Below, piece after piece: positions 57,175 to 64,000 of a stretch of 64,000 nucleotides of DNA. Origin of the DNA: Heloderma charlesbogerti. Lineage: Eukaryota > Chordata > Lepidosauria > Squamata > Helodermatidae. Made by a program: the position numbers and the translations under genes. How positions within the stretch are numbered: position 1 is the stretch's first letter; every line of letters starts with the position of its first letter. The stretch is taken from positions 930,001 to 994,000 of the forward strand of contig JANEZZ010001678.1 in assembly GCA_026122225.1 (NCBI GenBank). Reading direction: 5' to 3'. The notes beneath the pieces were generated by a model. The model was not told the DNA's origin, did no database searches, and saw only the letters and a list, made by a program, of their open reading frames with translations.

Positions 57175-57702
57175 TGTCAGGGTGGACACTGAGCCCATAG
57201 AATCCCAGAGTAGTTCTGATTCGGAGGAAGAGCAGTCGCTCCTGGGAGAGGAGTGCGCCCCTTTTTCCCAGGGCCCGCAGCTGACAGAGATTCCTCCCAC
57301 CCACATTCCTAGATTAGAAAGCAGTCCAGGGAGTGACCCAGCACCGATAGCAGACTGGTTGGATGCACGGCGCAGACGCAGAGAGCGGCGCCAAATGGAG
57401 AGCGCGGAAAGGAGGCGTAGCGCCCGGTTGGTGCTCAAAGAACGGTTGCACCCAGAGGATCCAAGGGAAAAGGGGAGGGATTCTCCCTAGTCCTTATATT
57501 CAGGGGTCTGCCAGTAATTGCTTTTCAAACGGGGACCAACTGTTCTAACTTAGGGCATAGGGATGCTGCTGCTCAGATCTAGTTGCTACCTGTAGAGCTG
57601 TTAAGTTGTAAAAGAAGAATAAAGCTTTGAAAAGAGTCCCTTTGTCTGTGTCTGGACTTGGCTACTGGATTAGAATGAGAGCCCTCCAAGGAGCCCTTGA
57701 CA
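57175..57702 (+). mobile_element. Solo LTR-c with internal open frame
   Basis: A 528-bp unit begins TGTCAGGG and ends CCCTTGACA, with 5-bp duplications CCAAC on both sides (57170-57174 and 57703-57707). AATAAA lies at 57618-57623. An open frame runs from the first bases of the LTR to a TAG at 57488-57490 with no ATG until late. It is acidic and serine-rich at first (SSSDSEEEQS) and Arg-rich later (DARRRRRERRQ). This fits the tail of a proviral gene reaching into the 3' LTR. Confidence 0.85.
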
Positions 57703-57755
57703 CCAACACAGATTGTAATTTGATTATATAAAAAGGATTCCACACATATTCTCAC

Positions 57756-60179
57756 CTGGTTCATGAGTTTACTTTCCTCTGCATGACTAGGGAGTTCTTG
57801 GGAACCAGCTGAATTCCTTGGATCCACCTGAGTGTTAGGAGGCTCCACAGAAAAAACAGGAAATAGAGGCCTGAGGAACCGGAACTCGCTGCTTAGCGAC
57901 CCACCAGCTAAGCACACCTCATAGTTGTAGGCCTGGGAAAGTGATCCAGTACCAGAATCCAAACCATTATCTTGGGAATTGGGTCCCACAGGAAAAGTAG
58001 ACGCAGAATTATGGGTCCCCAAGAATTTCCTTTGTTTCTGAATCTTGAGTGCAGTAAACACTGTTACAGAAAGGAGAAAAACAGATGAGATGGCAGCCAA
58101 GCATATGATCAAATACGTCGTCAGGCTACGGTCTTCCTCCTCTGCTACCTCATTCTTTGGGACAGCCATCATTTTCATATAAGGGTCGGAGAAGCCGTCC
58201 ACCAGAAGAATTCTCAGTGTTGCAGAGGTGGACTGGGGAGGGCGTCCGTTATCTCTGACTGCCACAATAAGGTTCTGTTTGAAGCTGTCTCGGTTATTCA
58301 CTGGCCTCGTGGTTCTCACTTCTCCATTCTGGGCCCCCACAGTGAACAGACCAGGATCTGTGGCCTTCAGCAGTTGATAGGAAAGCCAAGAGTTCTGACC
58401 AGAATCTCTGTCTGCGGCCACTACCTTGGTGACCAGGTAGCCAGTGTCTGCTGCCCGGGGAACCAAGTCATTTGACAGGGAGGTGCTGTTCTGAAGAGGG
58501 TAGAGGATGAAGGGGGCATTATCATTTTCATCCACTATATGCACGTGGACAACAACCTCTGAGCTCAGTGGAGGGGACCCTTTATCCACAGCCCTCACCG
58601 TCACATGGAAATCTTTTATGTCCTCATAATCGACGGATCGAATGGCATACAGGTTCCCCGTTTCAGAGTTAATGGAGACGTAGGAGGCTGCAGGACCACC
58701 CCCGATCTTTCCAGGCAAAAGCGAGTAGGTCACTTTGGCATTCTGCTCCATGTCCAGGTCAACAGCACGGACTGAGCCGATCAGCAGGCCTGGAATATTG
58801 TTTTCCCGTAACTGCATTTCATAGAGCGATGCTCCAAACACCGGAGGGTTGTCATTGACATCTGAGATTTGAATGTTCATCACTCTCACCGAAGTGAGCC
58901 TGGGGGAGCCTCGGTCAGTAGCTGTGATGGTGACGTTATACTCAGAGATGTCTTCTCTGTCCAGTGGCCGTTGGGTCACAAGCTGGTAATAACTGTTCTC
59001 GGTGGCTTTGAGCCCAAAGGGCAGGTTTGTCTCAGTGGTGCAGGTGGTTCTGCCATTGTCTCCAGAGTCCCGGTCCATGACACTGAAGAGGGCCACCACA
59101 GTTTCTGCGGGAGAGTCTTCAGGTAAGGGACTGGTGATGGAGGTTACCGTCACCTCTGGGACATTGTCGTTCTCATCCTCAACCTCCACAATGACTTTGC
59201 AGTAAGCAGAGAGTCCTCCTCCATCTGTGGCTCTGATGTTCAGCTCATAATTACAGTTTTCTTCATAATCAATATTCCCTGCAAGGGTAAGTTCACCAGT
59301 ATGTTTATGTAACCTGAATGATCTGAGCACATTCTCTGGCACTTGGCTGAAAGAATATGTGATGTGAGCATTGGAGCCAATATCCCTGTCACTGGCTTCA
59401 ACCTTACTGACTAATGTATCCAAAGGGCTGTTTTCCATCAGTTTCACTTTGTATACAGATTGTTCAAACTGAGGGAAATTATCGTTGATGTCCAAAATAT
59501 CAATGATTATTTGTGCTGTTCCAGTTCTTTTTGGAATCCCTCCATCCACAGCTGAGAGAATTAGGACAATACTTGTGCTGACCTCACGGTCTAATTGTTT
59601 CTTCAATACCAGTTCTGCGTATTTACTGCCATCACTGTGACTTTGCACATCCAGCCTAAAATGTTCATTAGGACTAAGTGTATAATTCTGAACAGTGTTT
59701 TCTCCTTTGTCTGAATCTTGAGCTCTCTCCAAAGGGAATCGGGTATCCATGGGTACTAGTTCAGGTACTTCAAAAAGGAATTGTTTTTTAGAGAACTTGG
59801 GGGAATTATCATTCACATCTTCTATTTGAACTTTGATTCTGTGTAGCTGCAGTGGGTTTTCCAGCACGATTTCAGAGAGGAGAACACAAGGGTCATTCTG
59901 GCCACACAGAGCCTCTCGGTCTATTTTATCCTTTAACATCACATTCCCAGAATGAGGATCCAGCTGGAAATACTGCTTGGAGCTCTTAGAAATCATCCGG
60001 GCTCTCCGAGCAGACAGCTCTTTTGCATCCACTTTCAAATCTTTTAGCACATTAGCCACCAGAGACCCACTTTTCTTTTCCTCTGGCACTGAATAGAGAA
60101 TTGACTTGCATATTGCCCCATACATGCAGAAAGACAGAAAGAAAAAACAAGCTTGCCTGCTCCTGTGATGTATTTCCAT
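57756..60179 (-). CDS. PCDHG: Clustered protocadherin variable exon B'
   Basis: The exon codes for 808 residues from ATG 60179, the same length as exon B. It has the same signal peptide, CGQNDPC in EC1, six cadherin repeats, a transmembrane helix at about 688-712 and the tail motif YNYEVCLAGGSLSSEFRFLR. It ends after Gln808 with donor CAG|GTGAGAAT (exon end 57756). EC1, EC4-EC6, transmembrane segment and tail are almost identical to exon B. Differences cluster in EC2 (about 133-205) and late EC3 (about 288-325), regions that take part in trans recognition in this family. Recent duplication or gene conversion with B is likely. Open frame beyond the donor is intronic. Confidence 0.93.
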
Positions 60180-60448
60180 CGCTCCAGATTCACTCCAAGT
60201 AGATCTAACACAGAGAACACGTGATGGTAAAGAAGCTGCTTCAGGTTCTCTCTAATACATTTCAGAGGCAAATAATTCCTTTGTTGTATTTATTTCTGAA
60301 AGTGCTTACTGCTGCCTTTTCCTTTTGCAATCGCTGGGCATTTTCGTGTAAGGAAGAGCTCTTTCCGTTTCTCTTCAGATTTTTTGCCTAATGACTACAG
60401 CTTTCCACATGCAGTTACTCCTCCTCCCTAAGAATCTGTGTCGGTCAA

Positions 60449-60464
60449 TAGCACCACCTTGTGT
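60449..60464 (-). promoter_or_regulatory. CTCF-like site in exon B' promoter
   Basis: The minus strand reads ACACAAGGTGGTGCTA, identical to the site before exon B, about 270 bp upstream of ATG 60179. Confidence 0.55.
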
Positions 60465-60873
60465 TTGAAATCCATGCAATTCTTGTAATTGTTGTCAATT
60501 TCCTGACTGTTTTACTATCAGATGTACTTAGATAGTTCCTTATAGATAAAGCTTTTTGAATTGATATGAGCTGTGCATTGTACATATTAAATGAGGGGCA
60601 AGAAACATTTCTTATATTCTCTATGCATAACCTTTGCTTACCTTTTGTAAATTGGCCAGACAATATGCAGAGTCCTTGTCTACACTGCCAAGCTAATACA
60701 AGCACTACCTAATTATCTCCCTGGGCAAATTCACCAAGAGTCTGTGCATATGGATGGGGCACTGTACATAATCCCGTGTTCATACTGTCCATTTGTATAC
60801 ATTTTCCATGCCTTCTTGCCCCCTTTCAGACATTGTAGGGGATGCTCCATACATTCAACAAACATATATATGG
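60465..60873. other. Upstream flank of exon B', homologous to flank of B
   Basis: Patchy similarity to 36276-36767, with indels. MITE M3 begins at its end. Confidence 0.65.
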
Positions 60874-61839
60874 TAGGGGTGGACGAAAGTCACTTACCTG
60901 TCGTCGAAGGCCGTTCGCGGTGGGGGGGAGGCGCTTCGCTGGTCCCCCCGCGAAGTTCAGGCCGGGGGGGGAGGCTTCCCGCCTCGCCTGGCCGAAATTC
61001 AGGCCGGGGGGGAGGCTTCCCGCCTCGCCCGGCCGAAATTCAGGCCAGGGTGGAGGCGCCTCGCCTCGCCCGGCCGCCAACGCGAAAGTAAAAAAAAAAC
61101 CACGCCCCCTGATAGGCTACGTGACGATTCACGTAGCCTATCACGGCTAGATCTGCAAAGTCAGCCGTGATAGGATACGTGAATCGTCACGTAGCCTATC
61201 ACGGGTGACTTAAAAAAAAAAAAAAAAAGCGCGTACGCGAATGGCGGCCCCCATAGGGAGCCGCCATTCGCGTTCCTTATTTAGTCGCTGTAGTCTACGT
61301 AAATGTTTCCGTAGACTACGGCGAAAATAAGGGCAACGCAAATAGCGTTGCCCTTATTTTCGCCGTAGTCTACGTAAACATTTACGTAGACTACAGCCAC
61401 CAAATAAGGAACGCGAATGGCGGCTCCCTATGGGGGCCGCCATTATCCGTACACTCTTTTTTTTTTTTTTTTAAGTCACCCGTGATAGGCTATGTGATGA
61501 TTCACGTAGCCTATCATGGCTGACTTTGCAAATCTAGCCGTGATAGGCTACGTGAATCGTCACGTAGCCTATCAGAGGGCGTTTTTTTTTTTTCTTTCAT
61601 TACAATGGCGGCGGCGGCAGCCGGTCGAAAGACCGGCTGCCGCTCCCGCCTCGCTCAAACACCCGCCGAACCGCCGGCCGGACCAGCCACTGGGAGGGAC
61701 ATTCGCAAAAGGTAAGTCCCATCCCGGGGGGGGGTGCGGGGGGCGGGTGGAGGATTTCTCCCCGAAACTTGTTCGGGGGGCCGAACACGTTGGCGCTTGC
61801 CCCCCCGAAGTTTCGGGGAGAAATTCTCCTCCATCCCTA
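60874..61839 (+). mobile_element. Palindromic hAT-like MITE, copy M3
   Basis: A 966-bp element in the same orientation as M1 is flanked by perfect 8-bp duplications ATATATGG (60866-60873 and 61840-61847). Its ends are TAGGGGTG and CATCCCTA. The core is complete, with four GATAGGCTACG-type inverted repeats, GTCTACGTAAA arms and a central AAAATAAGGGCAACGC pair. An ATG at 61605 (ATGGCGGCGGCGGC) opens a 36-codon frame that meets AAAAG|GTAAGT at 61710; the same frame has a stop early in M1 and M2. The homologous site upstream of exon B is unoccupied. Confidence 0.87.
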
Positions 61840-61847
61840 ATATATGG

Positions 61848-62221
61848 AGGGGTGGAGCCTGCTGCAATGCCCCTTCAGACAGTAATTGAATACACTGAAG
61901 GTGTGTTTCCATGCTATCAGCTTCACTTTGTTTGCAACTTTGTTGCGATGTTTCCCCAATCTCATCGCCTCCTTTTTCTGTTTCCACAGCCCTTAAAGTC
62001 CCGGCTTATCGTCACTGTAGCCTGGGGCTCTGTGCTGCTTCCACTGAACTCTAATCGAATTATTTTCTTGATGGCTGGGTGGAGTCTGAGTGGAGTCTGG
62101 GTTGGGTCTGATGACCTCATCAGTGTTCCCGCCTCCTTGGCCATGCTTCCAGGACAACAGAAGGAGAAACTAATGGAGGTGTACTGGCTTTTAAAAAAGG
62201 AATCAGCTTTGCTGTGAAGAG
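61848..62221. other. Spacer, no gene recognised
   Basis: A long open frame starting in M3 runs through here to 62217. It crosses a transposon boundary and is not a credible gene. Confidence 0.5.
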
Positions 62222-62660
62222 CTGAAGGATCGCCTCCTCCCATATGTGCCCACCCAGACCTTAAGAACATCCTCAGCGGCCCTTCTCCATGAGCCCCTGC
62301 CAAAGTGAGGCGGGTGGCTACTAGGAGGAGGGCTTTTTCTGCTGTGGCACCCCGGCTGTGGAATGAGCTCCCTAGTGAGGTTCGCCTGGCACCTACGTTG
62401 TATTCCTTTCGGCGCCAGGTGAAGACCTGTTGATTTTCCCAGGCATTTTAGCATTTTAGCTTTCTAGACTTTTAGCTTTGCTGATTTAAATCTGTATTTT
62501 AAATTTCTGCACTGCTTCTAGGTTTTATTGTGTTTGTATTGTTATATTGTGGTTTTAATATTCTATATATTTTAAATTGTTTTACTGTGTGCTTTTTGGT
62601 TTTAATTTTTGTGAACCGCCTGGAGAGCTTTGGCTAGTGGGTGGTATAGAAATGAAATGA
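62222..62660 (+). mobile_element. L2-like LINE 3' end, second copy
   Basis: It is collinear with 17245-17670 (GGATCGCCTCCTCCCATATG, CGGCTGTGGAATGAGCTCCC, GTGAACCGCC), with a small deletion near 62305 that breaks the frame. It ends in a GGTATAGAAATGAAATGAA tail and an ATC microsatellite. Confidence 0.8.
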
Positions 62661-62686
62661 ATCATCATCATCATCATCATCATCAT
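62661..62686. repeat. (ATC)n microsatellite
   Basis: About eight ATC units form the tail of the L2-like element. Confidence 0.9.
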
Positions 62687-62754
62687 AGAGGCTTCCCCCC
62701 TCTCCCCCCCTTTCTCCTTTTCCCTGAAAGTCCAGATTCACCAACACTTCAGGA

Positions 62755-63400
62755 GCAAGCCTCATTGAGCACAATGGGAGTTACTTCTGAGTTGACACAC
62801 ATACGCTTGTGCTGGGAAAGGAGGGGAGAACACAAAGAGGGAAACCAGCTGCCATTTTAACCCAGAGGACCTCACTGACCGCAGTGGGAGTTACTTCTGA
62901 TGAGACAGTAATGGGTTTGTTGAGAGAAAGAGAGCAGTAAACACAAAGACACACACCAGCCCCCATTGTAACCCACAGGATATCTATAACAAAGCTGTGA
63001 TGAATTTTCTTCCTAAGGCAATTCATCGAAGCCTCGTAATCCTGCTTGGTCACTTAATCGTCCTTAAGGAATTGGGCTTTAAAATGTGCCATTTCAATTG
63101 AAGGGGAATCTCCATAAGTTCTGGTGTGGGCATTCAAAGGCAAGCCTCATCAACCACAAGGAGACACTAATGGGTTTCTTGTGGGAAACAGACCAAAGGC
63201 AGCCTCCATTTTAATGCACAGGATCTCTATATGGAAGCTGTGAAGTAGTTACGTCCTAAGGCAATGGACCGGAGCCTCTAGATCATGCTTAATTGCATTT
63301 AAGGACTTGGCCTTTGATATGTGCTATGTCAATTGAGGGGCTTCTCTGTTATTTCTGTGGTCATTGAGAGGGCAAGCCTCATTCAGCACAATGGGAGAAA
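62755..63400. repeat. Degenerate tandem repeat of about 230-270 bp
   Basis: GCAAGCCTCAT-type starts at 62755, 62869 (reduced), 63140 and 63371 are followed by the same order of landmarks. These are an ACAATGGGAG-like block, CCATTTTAA then CACAGGATATCTATA/CTCTATA, CCTAAGGCAAT, GCCTCNNNATC, TTTAAGGACTTGG-like, and CAATTGANGGG. The first unit is shortened. The class is unknown to me. Confidence 0.65.
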
Positions 63401-64000
63401 ACACCCCTTGACTGGGGTCATGGGCTGTATTCTGATGTTTATTTTCAATGATGTTTTAAAAGTTGGTCCCTCGTCATCCTGTTCCAAAACAGCGATGAAA
63501 TTCCAGAAAACAGAGAGGGAAAGGGTTGGGTCACTGAAGTAAGAGCAACACACCCACAAAGGCTGGGCTACACACCCCATGATACCGCCCCATATCACAC
63601 TATGATACCGAACCCAGTGCGGTTGTGGAAACAGGTCAGTAATGGAGCCGAAGTAAGCTGGAAAAATAGGACTATAAGCAGTCTCAGAAGAAGCGGTTTT
63701 TCTGCGTTAAAATGCGGGGCTGGTGCTGAATGGCCATGACGTCATGGAAACACAGAGACCTCACTGCGCAGCCAGGCTGGAGTAAATTGCTGGTGGAAAC
63801 ACAGCCTGAGTCACCTCCAAAATGTCTGAAACCACAATGGCTAAAGCTAGATGTCTCCTGACATAATCTGATTAATAGATATTCTCCTGTTTATTCTAAA
63901 AGATCAGTAAAGTAGTTATATTTTGTTTGTATTTGTCAATTTTATAAATTTTCAAAATAGCAATATAGTGATACATACCCCCAAATTCCCAGATCAAACC
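63401..64000. other. Spacer, no gene recognised
   Basis: No credible open frame or further repeat unit. Confidence 0.5.

Noticed and set aside
57579..57755. Protein-coding extension of exon B' beyond the splice donor
   Set aside because: The frame merely stays open past CAG|GTGAGAAT into intron and LTR sequence. Exon B stops resembling it at the same point, and all four exons end in the same phase at a donor.
61516..62217. 233-codon open frame on the plus strand
   Set aside because: It begins inside the palindromic MITE M3, crosses its right boundary and the target duplication, and has no recognisable domain. GC-rich transposon arms give long frames by chance.

Overview
The window looks like a squamate reptile (probably lizard) genome. 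It carries a clustered-protocadherin locus in a background of young BovB LINEs together with CR1, L2-like LINEs, an R4/Vingi-like LINE, Tc1 elements, a DIRS-like remnant, solo LTRs and hAT-like MITEs. There is no sign of bacterial organisation. Real host coding sequence is confined to four large single-exon protocadherin variable exons, all on the minus strand. The rest is mobile DNA and unrecognised spacer. All assignments come from reading the sequence; no database search was run.

Layout. 1-5.76 kb is a nest: a Tc1-like remnant holds a CR1, which holds a BovB (copy 1), which holds a palindromic hAT-like MITE (M1). 5.76-15.1 kb is mostly unrecognised spacer with a DIRS-like remnant, a U2 snRNA fragment and a solo LTR. 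15.1-16.1 kb is MITE M2. 17.15-21.2 kb holds an L2-like 3' end and an almost intact BovB (copy 2) with a perfect 16-bp target duplication. 22.7-25.7 kb is a divergent BovB (copy 3) headed by a GGTATACC array. 28.3-36.3 kb holds protocadherin exons A (frameshifted) and B. 38.4-46.9 kb holds two CR1 fragments and a 5'-inverted LINE split by BovB copy 4. 47.2-51 kb is a Tc1-like element with long inverted repeats, split by BovB copy 5. 52.4-60.5 kb holds protocadherin exons A' and B', with a solo LTR between them. 60.9-61.8 kb is MITE M3, followed by an L2-like 3' end and a degenerate tandem repeat.

The protocadherin exons each encode a signal peptide, six cadherin repeats, a transmembrane helix and a short variable cytoplasmic tail. 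Each ends in a Gln codon followed directly by a consensus 5' splice donor. This is the design in which alternative variable exons, each with its own promoter, splice to shared constant exons. Those constant exons would lie off the left edge of the window. The tails resemble the gamma cluster most, but alpha or beta-like membership is not excluded. A CTCF-like motif lies 230-275 bp upstream of every start, always in the same orientation. The order A-B-A'-B' suggests duplication of a gene pair. B and B' are nearly identical outside EC2 and EC3; A is disabled by a 5-bp deletion relative to A'.

The most unusual item is the MITE family M1-M3: three 0.88-0.97 kb elements with TAGGGNTG-type ends, perfect 8-bp target duplications, a large nested palindromic core, and outward-facing 5' splice donors near both ends.
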